In this document: piece after piece, positions 7,277-15,669 of the stretch
How positions within the stretch are numbered: position 1 is the stretch's first letter
How the letters are laid out: every line of letters begins with the position of its first letter
Translations under genes and position numbers: made by a program
Assembly: GCF_030128825.1 (NCBI RefSeq)
Contig: NZ_CP119127.1
Location: 3,410,001-3,474,000, forward strand
From: Sphingobium sp. WTD-1
Lineage (GTDB): Bacteria > Pseudomonadota > Alphaproteobacteria > Sphingomonadales > Sphingomonadaceae
Direction: 5' to 3'
DNA: 64,000 bases
Notes under the pieces: model-generated
Told to the model about the DNA's origin: nothing
What the model saw: the letters and a program-made list of their open reading frames with translations, nothing else
Database searches by the model: none

Positions 7277-8955
7277 GCGCGGCCATGGAGATGGACAAGA
7301 ATATCCTGGTCCTGCCCGATCTGCCGGCCTTGCTGTCGAGCGCAGCCGATGCCGCGCACGCCTTCGTCGCCGCCGCCCGCCCGCATGTGAAGGGGCGGAT
7401 CAGCAATGACGGCGGAAAGGTCGATCGCGTCCTCGCCGATGTCGAGCAACATGTCGTCCACGGCTTTGGCTGGTTCGCCGCCTATGCCGAAATGCTGCGC
7501 GAAGTCGCCAGTTGGGCCGCCAGTCTCGACACGCAGGGCAGCTTTGGCGAGATCGAGGCACTGCTCGCCCAGTTGCTCTTCGCCGAATATGGCGCGCAGA
7601 TGCTGGGCGGCATCCCGATGAACCAGGGCGAGGTGATCCGCCCCACCGACCTTAGCGACGATCTGTCCGCGCTCGACGCACCGGCCCTGCGCACCCTCAT
7701 CCGCAGCGGCGGCGGCCAGGCGGTGAAGAGCGCGATTGCCGGCCATCTGGTCGATGCGCGCGGCCGGGCGACGCTGGAAAATTGCGGCCTCGACGAGATG
7801 TTCGACATGGTGCGCGACCAGTTCTTCGCTCTGTCGAACGAGAAGGTCGCGCCCTTTGCCCATGAATGGCATCTCAAGGATGAACTCATCCCGTTGCCGC
7901 TGGTCCAGGAACTGGGCGAGATGGGCGTGTTCGGCATGACCATTCCGGAAGAATTTGGCGGGCTTGGCATGGGCAAGACCGCGATGTGCGTGGTGTCGGA
8001 AGAATTATCGCGCGGCTGGATCGGCGTCGGCAGTCTCGCCACCCGGTCGGAAATCGCAGCAGAACTGATCCTGACCGGCGGCACCGCCGAGCAGAAGGCC
8101 CATTGGCTGCCGCAAATCGCCAATGCCGCGATCCTGCCCACCGCCGTCTTTACCGAGCCAGACACCGGTTCCGACCTTGGCGCGCTGCGCACCCGCGCGA
8201 CGCTCGCCGACGGCGAATATCGGGTCAGCGGCAACAAGACCTGGATCACCCATGCGGCCCGCGCCGATGTGATGACCCTGCTGGTCCGCACCGATCCCGA
8301 CACCCGCAATTACAGCGGCCTGTCGATGCTGATCGCGCCCAAGCAGCGCGGCACCGTCTACGCTCCCTTCCCCACGCCCGGCATGAGCGGCGGCGAGATC
8401 GAGGTGATCGGCTATCGCGGCATGAAGGAATATGAGATCGGCTTCGACGATTTCCGCGTGCCCGCCGCCAATCTGCTCGGCGGGGTCGAGGGCCAGGGCT
8501 TCAAGCAGTTGATGGCGACCTTCGAAAGCGCCCGTATCCAGACCGCCGCCCGCGCCATCGGCGTCGCCCAAGCGGCGCTCGACATCGGCCTGTCCTATGC
8601 GCTCGACCGCAAGCAGTTCGGCCGGCCGATCTTCGACTTCCCCCGCGTCGCCAACAAGCTGGCGATGATGGCGGCGGAGATCATGGGCGCGCGTCAGCTC
8701 ACCTATTTCGCCGCCCGGCGCAAGGATGAGGACAAGCGCTGCGATCTGGAAGCGGGCATGGCCAAGCTGATCGGCGCGCGGGTCGCCTGGGCGGCGGCCG
8801 ACAATGCGCTGCAGATCCATGGCGGCAACGGCTTCGCCACCGAATATCAGGTCAGCCGCCTGCTGGCCGACGCGCGCATCCTCAACATTTTCGAGGGCGC
8901 CGGCGAAATCCAGGCCCAGGTCATCGCCCGCCGCCTGCTCGACGAAGGTAATTGA
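7273..8955 (+). CDS. methylsuccinyl-CoA-dehydrogenase-like acyl-CoA dehydrogenase (560 aa)
   Basis: FAD acyl-CoA dehydrogenase with an extra N-terminal region of about 160 residues before the usual domain. The extension contains an FGEIEALLAQLLF...GGIPMNQGE stretch that recalls (2S)-methylsuccinyl-CoA dehydrogenase of the ethylmalonyl-CoA pathway. The core has FTEPDTGSDLG, RKQFG, IHGGNGFATEYQ and IFEGAGEIQ, which holds the catalytic Glu. The product would be a mesaconyl-CoA-like enoyl-CoA if the substrate is methylsuccinyl-CoA; related branched substrates are possible. It is the last gene of its operon and is followed by a long perfect hairpin. Confidence 0.82.
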   Translation: MSAAMEMDKNILVLPDLPALLSSAADAAHAFVAAARPHVKGRISNDGGKVDRVLADVEQHVVHGFGWFAAYAEMLREVASWAASLDTQGSFGEIEALLAQLLFAEYGAQMLGGIPMNQGEVIRPTDLSDDLSALDAPALRTLIRSGGGQAVKSAIAGHLVDARGRATLENCGLDEMFDMVRDQFFALSNEKVAPFAHEWHLKDELIPLPLVQELGEMGVFGMTIPEEFGGLGMGKTAMCVVSEELSRGWIGVGSLATRSEIAAELILTGGTAEQKAHWLPQIANAAILPTAVFTEPDTGSDLGALRTRATLADGEYRVSGNKTWITHAARADVMTLLVRTDPDTRNYSGLSMLIAPKQRGTVYAPFPTPGMSGGEIEVIGYRGMKEYEIGFDDFRVPAANLLGGVEGQGFKQLMATFESARIQTAARAIGVAQAALDIGLSYALDRKQFGRPIFDFPRVANKLAMMAAEIMGARQLTYFAARRKDEDKRCDLEAGMAKLIGARVAWAAADNALQIHGGNGFATEYQVSRLLADARILNIFEGAGEIQAQVIARRLLDEGN

Positions 8956-8956
8956 A

Positions 8957-8994
8957 GGATCGGCCCTTCCCCGCCATCGGGGAAGGGCCGATCC
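8957..8994. terminator. 17-bp perfect hairpin between convergent operons
   Basis: GGATCGGCCCTTCCCCG (8957-8973) pairs perfectly with 8978-8994 across a 4-base CCAT loop. It lies two bases after the plus-strand stop and just past the minus-strand thiolase stop (9002). There is no long T tract, but the position between convergent genes suits a bidirectional terminator. Confidence 0.75.
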
Positions 8995-9001
8995 ATTCCC
9001 C

Positions 9002-10174
9002 TCAGAGCCGTTCCACGATCGTCACATTGGCCATGCCGCCGGCCTCGCACATGGTCTGGAGGCCATAGCGCGCGCCACGGTCATGCAGCGCGCTGACCAG
9101 CGTCGCCATCAGCTTGGCGCCCGATCCGCCCAGCGGATGGCCCAGCGAAATCGCCCCGCCATGCACGTTGAGCCGCGCCGGATCGGCGCCCAGCGCCTTG
9201 GCCCAGGCCAGCGGCACCGGCGCGAACGCCTCGTTCACTTCATACAGATCGATCTCGCCCAGCGTCAGGCCTGCCCGCGCCAGCGCCCGCTCGGTCGCCG
9301 GGATCGGCGCCTCCAGCATGATCACCGGATCATGACCCAGCACGGTCATTTCATGCACCCGCGCCAGCGGCGTCAGGCCATGGGTCTTGAGGCCCCGCTC
9401 ATTGACGATCAGCAGCGCCGCGGCGCCATCGCAGATCTGGCTGGCATTGGCGGCCGAAATCACCCCGCCCTCGGTCAACAGCTTGACGCTGGCAATCTTC
9501 TCCAGGCTGGCGTCGAAGCGAATGCCCTCATCCACCTTGTGGACCAGCTTTTCGCCCTCGGCGGTCTCGACCTCCAGCGGCACGATCTCCGCATCGAACT
9601 TGCCGGCCTGCGTCGCCGCCGCCGCGCGATGATGGCTCTCCAGCGCATAGGCGTCGAGCGCGGCACGGTCGAAGCCATATTTGCGGGCCATCATCTCGGC
9701 CCCGCCAAACTGGCTGAACGGCGTGTCGGGATAGCGCGCCTCGATCCCCGGACTGCGATAGGTGCCGAACCCATGCTTGGCCGCCAGCGTCCAGGGCAGC
9801 CCCATCGGCACGCGCGTCATGCTCTCGACACCGGCGGCGATCACCACATCCTGCACGCCCGCCATCACCGTCGCGGCGGCGAAATGCAGCGCCTGTTGCG
9901 ACGATCCGCACTGGCGGTCGACATGGGTGCCGGGCACGGATTCGGGCAGGCCGCTGGCCAGCACGGCGTTGCGGGCGATGTTCGCGCCCTGCTCGCCGCC
10001 GGGACAGGCGCAGCCCATGATGACATCCTCGATCGCGGCCGGGTCGATCCCGCTGCGGCCCACCAGTCCCGCCAGCACGCGCCCGGCCAGATCCGCAGGA
10101 TGCACCCCCGCCAGCCTGCCGCCCCGCTTGCCACCGGCGCTGCGCGCCACGGCCGCAATATATGCCTCCGCCAT
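9002..10174 (-). CDS. acetyl-CoA C-acyltransferase (thiolase, 390 aa)
   Basis: Second thiolase of the window. Active-site blocks: Cys in VDRQCGSSQQ (about residue 89), NEAFAPVP, His in GHPLGGSGAK and Cys in CEAGGMAN. GGAGGAG lies just before ATG 10174. It is the last gene downstream of cofC on the minus strand (72-base gap). That gap carries its own AT-rich promoter region with a TGCAAT element, so it may be both read through from the F420 operon and expressed independently. The likely role is thiolytic cleavage of a 3-ketoacyl-CoA made by the divergent catabolic operon. Confidence 0.93.
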   Translation of the reverse strand: MAEAYIAAVARSAGGKRGGRLAGVHPADLAGRVLAGLVGRSGIDPAAIEDVIMGCACPGGEQGANIARNAVLASGLPESVPGTHVDRQCGSSQQALHFAAATVMAGVQDVVIAAGVESMTRVPMGLPWTLAAKHGFGTYRSPGIEARYPDTPFSQFGGAEMMARKYGFDRAALDAYALESHHRAAAATQAGKFDAEIVPLEVETAEGEKLVHKVDEGIRFDASLEKIASVKLLTEGGVISAANASQICDGAAALLIVNERGLKTHGLTPLARVHEMTVLGHDPVIMLEAPIPATERALARAGLTLGEIDLYEVNEAFAPVPLAWAKALGADPARLNVHGGAISLGHPLGGSGAKLMATLVSALHDRGARYGLQTMCEAGGMANVTIVERL

Positions 10175-10200
10175 CCGACTCCTCCAATTATATACCTAGA

Positions 10201-10214
10201 TGCAATTTTATTGC
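10201..10214 (-). promoter_or_regulatory. TGCAAT/ATTGC inverted element upstream of thiolase
   Basis: TGCAAT, a spacer of two bases, and ATTGC lie 27-40 bases upstream of the thiolase ATG, next to an AT-rich stretch that includes a TATAAT-like hexamer on the minus strand. It resembles the sites at 16393-16409 and 4236-4259. Confidence 0.4.
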
Positions 10215-10246
10215 CTTACCCCGCCCGTTCGGCAGGGCCAAGGCAA

Positions 10247-10825
10247 TTATGCACCAACGGAAAATATTTGGAGATGCTCGGGCAGGTCGACATCGTCGGC
10301 GAGACCGGGCCGCCGGAGGATCGACACGCGATATCCAGCCCGTTCCGCTTCGCCCACATGCGCGGCACAGCTACCCGGCCCGAAACGCAGCGGGATGACG
10401 CCGGGCCGCTTCAGCAGCAGCGCGTTCGTTCCCTGCCCCTCACGATCGGTGGCGATCACCACATCGGCGGGTTCCTGCACCATCGCGCGCAGGTCCGCAG
10501 CCGCCAGCATCGGCAGGTCCGCGCTCAGGATCAGCACCGGGCGATCGACCGGCAACGCCTGCATCGCCACCATCAGCGCCGGCACATGGCCCGGCTCCCG
10601 CTCGGCCAGGACAGTCGCGCCCCGCTCGGTCGCGAAACCGCGCACCTCCGGGCAGGCGCTGACGACATAGGTGATTGCATCCAGCCCAGCATCGCGCGCG
10701 ACCGCCAGCACATGCCCCAATAATTGCCGGCACAGCGCCGCCCGATCCCGTGGCCCCAGCACCTGCGACAACCGGCTCTTGCCCTGCGCGAAGCTCTTGG
10801 CAGGGATCAGGATCGACAGGGTCAC
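10247..10825 (-). CDS. cofC: CofC/FbiD guanylyltransferase of F420 biosynthesis (192 aa)
   Basis: Activates a phosphorylated three-carbon acid (2-phospho-L-lactate, phosphoenolpyruvate or 3-phosphoglycerate, depending on lineage) with GTP to the guanylyl diphosphate used by CofD. The MobA-like nucleotidyltransferase fold is visible in the N-terminal ILIPAKSFAQGKSRL, the LILSADLPML segment around residue 97, and the late RFGPGSCAAHVGEA. Length is close to that of free-standing CofC. Its ATG overlaps the cofD stop as ATGA. Which acid is used cannot be read from the sequence by eye. Confidence 0.92.
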   Translation of the reverse strand: MTLSILIPAKSFAQGKSRLSQVLGPRDRAALCRQLLGHVLAVARDAGLDAITYVVSACPEVRGFATERGATVLAEREPGHVPALMVAMQALPVDRPVLILSADLPMLAAADLRAMVQEPADVVIATDREGQGTNALLLKRPGVIPLRFGPGSCAAHVGEAERAGYRVSILRRPGLADDVDLPEHLQIFSVGA

Positions 10826-11763
10826 GGGGCCTCGCGCCGCAAGGCGACCGCAAAATCGATCATCTGAGCGGCCAGTGCCCGCTGCTGATCGACATTGCGC
10901 ATCAATATGTCGGCACTGCGCACCGCCAGCCCGCCGTCGGACCAGCCCTGCGCGTCGGCCACGTCCACCATCAGCCCGTCGATCAGCCCGTCATAATGGC
11001 GGGCGACCGTCGCGGGGGTCGTCGGCAGGCCCAGTTCGGTCATGATCTTGGCCGCCGGTCCCTTGACCGCCTGTCCCGCGATGAAGGGCGACAGCGCCAC
11101 GCACGGCACGCGCCGCGCCACCAGCCTATCGCGCACACCCGGCACCGCCAAAATCGGGTCGATCGACAGGATCGGGTTGGACGGGCAGAGGATGATCGCC
11201 TCCAGCGCGGGATCATCCAGCGCCGCCACCAGCCCAGCACTCGGCCGCGCCGCTGCTGCGCCGTCGAACCGGATCGATTTGAAGCGCGGCCCGCATTGAT
11301 GGCGCACGAAATAATCCTGGAAGGCCATTTCGCCCTGGTCGGTGTCGATCATCGACCGGACCGGATCGTCGCTCATCGGCACGATCGCCGGCCCGATGCC
11401 CAGCCGCGCGACGATGTCCGCCGTGGCCGAAGACAGCGTGCCCTCGCGCAGCAAGGCGGTGCGCAGCACATGGGTCGCCAGATCCCGATCGCCCAGGTTG
11501 AACCAGCTTTCGCCGCCCAGCCGCCGTGTCGCGTCCATGAAGGCCCAGCTTTCATCGGCCACGCCCCAGCCGCGCACGCTATCGTTCATGCCGGCGAGCG
11601 CGTAGGTGACGCTGTCGATGTCGGGCGAGATATGCAGGCCCATATGGACGAAATCATCGCCGGTGTTGACGGCAATGGTCAGTGCGCCGGGCGGCACGAC
11701 GCCGGCCAGGCCATTGGCCAGCTTGGCGCCGCCGACGCCCCCGGCCAGGGCCAACACGCTCAT
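10822..11763 (-). CDS. cofD: CofD/FbiA phospholactate (or analogue) transferase (313 aa)
   Basis: Transfers the activated phospho-acid moiety to 7,8-didemethyl-8-hydroxy-5-deazariboflavin (Fo) to form F420-0 or its dehydro form. It shows the family N-terminus ALAGGVGGAKLANGL, AVNTGDDFVHMGLHISPD, WFNLGDRDLATH and the C-terminal ILCPSNPILSIDPIL. Length is typical (about 310-330). It overlaps cofC and cofE by four bases at each end, so the three are translationally coupled. Confidence 0.96.
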   Translation of the reverse strand: MSVLALAGGVGGAKLANGLAGVVPPGALTIAVNTGDDFVHMGLHISPDIDSVTYALAGMNDSVRGWGVADESWAFMDATRRLGGESWFNLGDRDLATHVLRTALLREGTLSSATADIVARLGIGPAIVPMSDDPVRSMIDTDQGEMAFQDYFVRHQCGPRFKSIRFDGAAAARPSAGLVAALDDPALEAIILCPSNPILSIDPILAVPGVRDRLVARRVPCVALSPFIAGQAVKGPAAKIMTELGLPTTPATVARHYDGLIDGLMVDVADAQGWSDGGLAVRSADILMRNVDQQRALAAQMIDFAVALRREAP

Positions 11764-12533
11764 GGAAACAGGTCCATCGCCGGTTCGCGGATCAGTTCGG
11801 CCGCGCTACCCTCATTGCAGCCCCGCGCAACGCCCCGCGCCACCACGATCGGCCGGCCTTCCCCGGCCTGCCCCATGATCAGCGAGGCGGCGGCCGCCAC
11901 CTCGTCGGCCAGGCCCAGTTCGCTGGTCTGCAACGGCCGACCATGCAGATCCGGCTCACCGCGGAGATCGAGCAGGCCGCTCATGCCGGCGACGCCGATC
12001 GCCACGCCGCAAGTGCCCTTGCGCCAGGCCCGGCCCAGGCTGTCGATGATGACCACCGCAATATCTACGCCCAGTGCATCACGCACCGCCTGCCGCAGCG
12101 CCGCAGCGCTGCCATCGGGATCGAGCGGCAGCAGCAGCGCGACACCATCCCCATCCTGCGCGATATTGGACTGGTCGATCCCGGCATTGGCCAGCACCAG
12201 ACCCAGCCGATGGCGCACGATCAGCACGCCCGGCCGGACCCGCATCAGCTTCTCGCTCTCCGACAGGATCAGTTCGACCAGCCGGGGATCCTTGTGGCAT
12301 TGCGCTGCCAGATCGATCGCCTCGTCCGAGGGCGACACGCTGGCCAGCGGCACCGCGCGTCCCTCCGCCTTGGATATGATCTTCTGCGCCAGCACGACGA
12401 TGTCGCCATCCTGCAGCGACAGACCATTGGCATGGCAGGCCGACAGCAGCATGGCCGACAGATCGTCGCCCGGCGCAACCATGGGAACCCCGTTCAGGGC
12501 CGATAATGTGACGGCGGCCGGTGCGACTATCAT
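11760..12533 (-). CDS. cofE: CofE coenzyme F420-0:L-glutamate ligase, single-domain (257 aa)
   Basis: Adds gamma-linked glutamates to F420-0 using GTP. Recognised by the DGDIVVLAQKIISKAEGR segment near residue 42, and downstream by VVIIDSLGRAWRKG and GVAIGVAGM. At 257 residues it is the CofE domain only. The C-terminal FMN nitroreductase domain of mycobacterial FbiB, which reduces dehydro-F420-0, is absent. That favours a phosphoacid precursor that needs no such reduction, or a separate reductase elsewhere. The stop overlaps the cofD start. Confidence 0.95.
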   Translation of the reverse strand: MIVAPAAVTLSALNGVPMVAPGDDLSAMLLSACHANGLSLQDGDIVVLAQKIISKAEGRAVPLASVSPSDEAIDLAAQCHKDPRLVELILSESEKLMRVRPGVLIVRHRLGLVLANAGIDQSNIAQDGDGVALLLPLDPDGSAAALRQAVRDALGVDIAVVIIDSLGRAWRKGTCGVAIGVAGMSGLLDLRGEPDLHGRPLQTSELGLADEVAAAASLIMGQAGEGRPIVVARGVARGCNEGSAAELIREPAMDLFP

Positions 12534-12542
12534 AGATGCAGC

Positions 12543-13214
12543 TTACACTCCGGTGATGCGAATACCCGATCCGGGCACCTTGTACCGCCGATTGAGCGCA
12601 ATCAAGACCGACGTAAGTCCTTCTGCGACAACCGAATTGCACAGCGGTCCGGCATTCCAGGCGCGCAGGCCGATTTCCTGCGCCAGCTCGACCACCTGGT
12701 CCGCCGCCTCGCTGTCGTCGGCACAGACCAGCACGTCGCACTCGATCTCTTCGTCCAGCTTGGTCAAATGATGCGCGCTGATATTCTGGAAGGCAGAGAC
12801 GACGCGGACCCCCTCGCCCAGCATCTTCTGCACCGCCTCGACCGCCGATCCGCCATCGGGCAACTGCACCCGGCTGACCTTGGGCGGCACCAGCGGCACG
12901 GTCACGTCGATCAATATCTTGCCGGCCAGCGCGTCGGCGACATCCTTCACCGTCGATTGCTGCGCAGCATAGGGCACGGCCAGCACGATGATGTCGGCCT
13001 GCGCTGCGGCATCGGGATTGGCGGCGCCGACGACCGAACTGCCGCCCAGCGTCGCGTTCATCGTATCAGCCGCTTCCTGCGCTCGCTCGGCGGTGCGGCT
13101 GCCGATGATGACCTTGTGTCCCTTGTGCGCCCAGCGCAGCGCCAGGCCGCCACCTTCCTTGCCGGTCCCGCCAAGCACGGCGATCGTCGCCAAAGCCTCA
13201 TTCTGCATATTCAA
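12543..13214 (-). CDS. npdG: NADPH:F420 reductase (223 aa)
   Basis: Reversibly transfers hydride between NADPH and F420, supplying F420H2 for F420-dependent enzymes. The Rossmann motif AVLGGTGKEGGGLALRWA at about residue 12 is followed by VIIGSRTAERA, which fits a 2'-phosphate-binding NADP site, and by VLAVPYAAQ. DVTVPLVPPKVSRVQ and AFQNISAHHL match the NpdG/Fno family. It starts at ATG 13214 (or 13208) inside the 3' end of fbiC and ends nine bases before cofE, in the centre of the F420 operon. Confidence 0.93.
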   Translation of the reverse strand: MNMQNEALATIAVLGGTGKEGGGLALRWAHKGHKVIIGSRTAERAQEAADTMNATLGGSSVVGAANPDAAAQADIIVLAVPYAAQQSTVKDVADALAGKILIDVTVPLVPPKVSRVQLPDGGSAVEAVQKMLGEGVRVVSAFQNISAHHLTKLDEEIECDVLVCADDSEAADQVVELAQEIGLRAWNAGPLCNSVVAEGLTSVLIALNRRYKVPGSGIRITGV

Positions 13215-15618
13215 ACCTCTCCTGGTTCGTATCGGCCTCGCGCCGCCGCTTGCGCGGGGGCGTCAGGACCATGGGTGTCAGTTCCGCCGCGGTCATTCCG
13301 CGTGCATGAATATCTTCGCTCACGCCGCCATAGGCGGTGCTGCGCTGCCGGGGCGTGCGGTCGATCGACCGGATCAGCGCCTCCATCGCCGCGGGTGGCA
13401 TTTCCTGGCCATGCTGGGTGCCTGCCGCGCGCGAGATGCTCTCGTTCATCAGCGTGCCGCCCAAGTCATTGGCGCCGCCCTCCAGGCAGGCCTTCACCCC
13501 TTCCGGCCCCAGCTTGACCCAGCTGGTCTGGATCGACCGGATATGCGGGTGCAGCGCCAGCCGCGCGACCGCATGCATCAGCCGCACCTCGCGGAAGGTC
13601 GGGCCATGGCGCGACTGGCCGCGCACGCCCATCGGCGCCTCCATATGGACGAAGGGCAAGGGCACAAATTCGGTGAAGCCACCGGTCCGCCGCTGCAGGT
13701 CGCGGATGCGGATCAGGTGCCTTGCCCAGTGGCGCGGCGTATCGACATGGCCGAACATGATCGTCGCAGTGGTGGTGAAGCCGACGCGATGCGCGGTCTC
13801 GATCACCTCCAGCCATTGCGCCGTGTCCAGCTTGTCCGGGCAGATGATCGCCCGCACCTCGTCATCCAATATCTCGGCCGCCGTGCCGGGCAGCGTGTCG
13901 AGGCCCACCGCCTTCAGCCGGCGCAGGAAATCCTCGACCGGCAGGCCCAGCGTCGCCGCCCCCTGCCACACTTCCAGCGGGGAAAAGGCGTGGATGTGCA
14001 TCTCGGGCACCGCCGCCTTCACCGCGCGGGCCAGGTTCAGATAGGTGTCGCCGGTATAATGGGGGTGGATGCCACCCTGCAGGCAGACTTCGGTGCCGCC
14101 CCGTTCCCACGCCTCGCGGGTGCGGCGCACCACTTCCTCCAGGTCCAGGTCATAGGGCTTGCCGCGCAGCGCCTCTGCCTTGTCGCCCTTGGAAAAGGCG
14201 CAGAAGCTGCATTTATAGGCGCAGATATTGGTGTAGTTGATGTTGCGGTTGACGACATAGCTGATCGTGTCGCCCATTTCCCGCATCCGCAGCGCGTCCG
14301 CGCTGGCGCAGACATGCTCCAGGTCGCTCTCGCGCGCGGTGAACAGCGCCTCGATCTCATCCTCTTCCAGCAGCGCCCCGGCCATCGCCCTGTCAACGAT
14401 TGCCGCGATCGCGGGATCGACCGGCAGTGCCGACGGCCGCATGATGCGCGGCTCCAGCGCGATACCCGGCGACCAGCTATCCTCGCGCGCAAAGCCCATC
14501 GCATCGGCATGGGCCAGCACATGGCTGACCATCGCATGGTCCTGCCAGCGGTCATTGTCCTGCGCATAGGCGGGATAGACGGGCAGCCGCGCCACCAGCA
14601 TCCGCCCTTCGCCCTCGGTCGCCGCGCGCAGCCGCTCGACCGCCGGCCAGGGCGCTTCCGGATTCACATGGTCGGGCGTCACCGGCGACACCCCGCCCCA
14701 ATCATTGATCCCCGCCGCCATCAGCCGCGGGAAGTCCGCCGCCGACAGGTTGGGTGGCGCCTGGATATTCATTTCCGGACCCAGGATCAGCCGCGCCACC
14801 GCGATCGTCCACAGCAGATCGTCCATGTCCGGCTCGGGCGCATCGGCCATCACCGTGCGTTCCTTGGCGCGGAAATTCTGGACGATCACTTCCTGGATAT
14901 GGCCATAGCCATCCTGCAGGTCGCGGATCGCCTCCAGCGCCTCGATCCGTTCCTCGCGCGTCTCGCCGATGCCGATCAGGATGCCGGTGGTGAAAGGGAT
15001 GGCCAGTTCGCCCGCCAGCCGGATCGTCTCCAGCCGTGCCGCCGGCTCCTTGTCGGGCGAGCGATAATGGGCGCCGCCCTTGCGGCACAGCCGGTCGGAC
15101 ACCGACTCCAGCATCAGCCCCTGCGACACTGACACCCGGCGCAGACCGGCCATTTCCTCGCGGGTCATGACCCCGGCATTGATGTGCGGCAGCAGCCCGG
15201 TCTCGTCGCGCACCAGCGCCGCCAGTTCCGCCAGATAGGACAGGGTGCTGTCATGGCCCAGCCGCGCCAGTTCCTCGCGCGCAGCGGCGAAGCGCAGTTC
15301 CGGCTTGTCGCCCAGCGTGAACAGCGCTTCAGTGCAGCCCGCCGCCTTGCCGGCGCGTGCCACCGCCAGTACGTCCTCGCGCGTCATATAGGCGTTCTCG
15401 CCCGGCCGCGGCGGCTGCGAGAAGGTGCAATAATGGCAGAGATTGCGGCATAGCTGGGTCAGCGGGATGAAGATCTTGCGCGACCAGCTCTGCACCCGGC
15501 CATGGCCTTCGTCGCGCAGCGCCGCCGCCTGCGCCATCAGTTCGGCCAGCGGCATCGCCAGCAGCTCTGCCGTGCGCGCGTGCTCCGCTTCGCCGATCCT
15601 TTCCGTAACTGCCATCAT
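13198..15618 (-). CDS. fbiC: FbiC, fused CofG-CofH Fo synthase (806 aa)
   Basis: Makes Fo, the deazaflavin chromophore of F420, from tyrosine and 5-amino-6-ribitylamino-uracil using two radical-SAM reactions. The N-terminal CofG half has the cluster motif CRNLCHYC (Cys57, 61, 64); the C-terminal CofH half has CAYKCSFC (Cys466, 470, 473). Other family marks are ILIGIGETREER, VIVQNFRAKERT, CLQGGIHPHYTGD and LPFVHMEAP. The two halves are fused in the CofG-then-CofH order of actinobacterial FbiC rather than being split as in most archaea. It begins 51 bases after the tetR stop and overlaps npdG by 17 bases. Confidence 0.97.
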   Translation of the reverse strand: MMAVTERIGEAEHARTAELLAMPLAELMAQAAALRDEGHGRVQSWSRKIFIPLTQLCRNLCHYCTFSQPPRPGENAYMTREDVLAVARAGKAAGCTEALFTLGDKPELRFAAAREELARLGHDSTLSYLAELAALVRDETGLLPHINAGVMTREEMAGLRRVSVSQGLMLESVSDRLCRKGGAHYRSPDKEPAARLETIRLAGELAIPFTTGILIGIGETREERIEALEAIRDLQDGYGHIQEVIVQNFRAKERTVMADAPEPDMDDLLWTIAVARLILGPEMNIQAPPNLSAADFPRLMAAGINDWGGVSPVTPDHVNPEAPWPAVERLRAATEGEGRMLVARLPVYPAYAQDNDRWQDHAMVSHVLAHADAMGFAREDSWSPGIALEPRIMRPSALPVDPAIAAIVDRAMAGALLEEDEIEALFTARESDLEHVCASADALRMREMGDTISYVVNRNINYTNICAYKCSFCAFSKGDKAEALRGKPYDLDLEEVVRRTREAWERGGTEVCLQGGIHPHYTGDTYLNLARAVKAAVPEMHIHAFSPLEVWQGAATLGLPVEDFLRRLKAVGLDTLPGTAAEILDDEVRAIICPDKLDTAQWLEVIETAHRVGFTTTATIMFGHVDTPRHWARHLIRIRDLQRRTGGFTEFVPLPFVHMEAPMGVRGQSRHGPTFREVRLMHAVARLALHPHIRSIQTSWVKLGPEGVKACLEGGANDLGGTLMNESISRAAGTQHGQEMPPAAMEALIRSIDRTPRQRSTAYGGVSEDIHARGMTAAELTPMVLTPPRKRRREADTNQERFEYAE

Positions 15619-15669
15619 CCCGCTCCGCTTGTTTCGTCTTCTATGTTCTGATTGTGATTGCGCCCCGGT

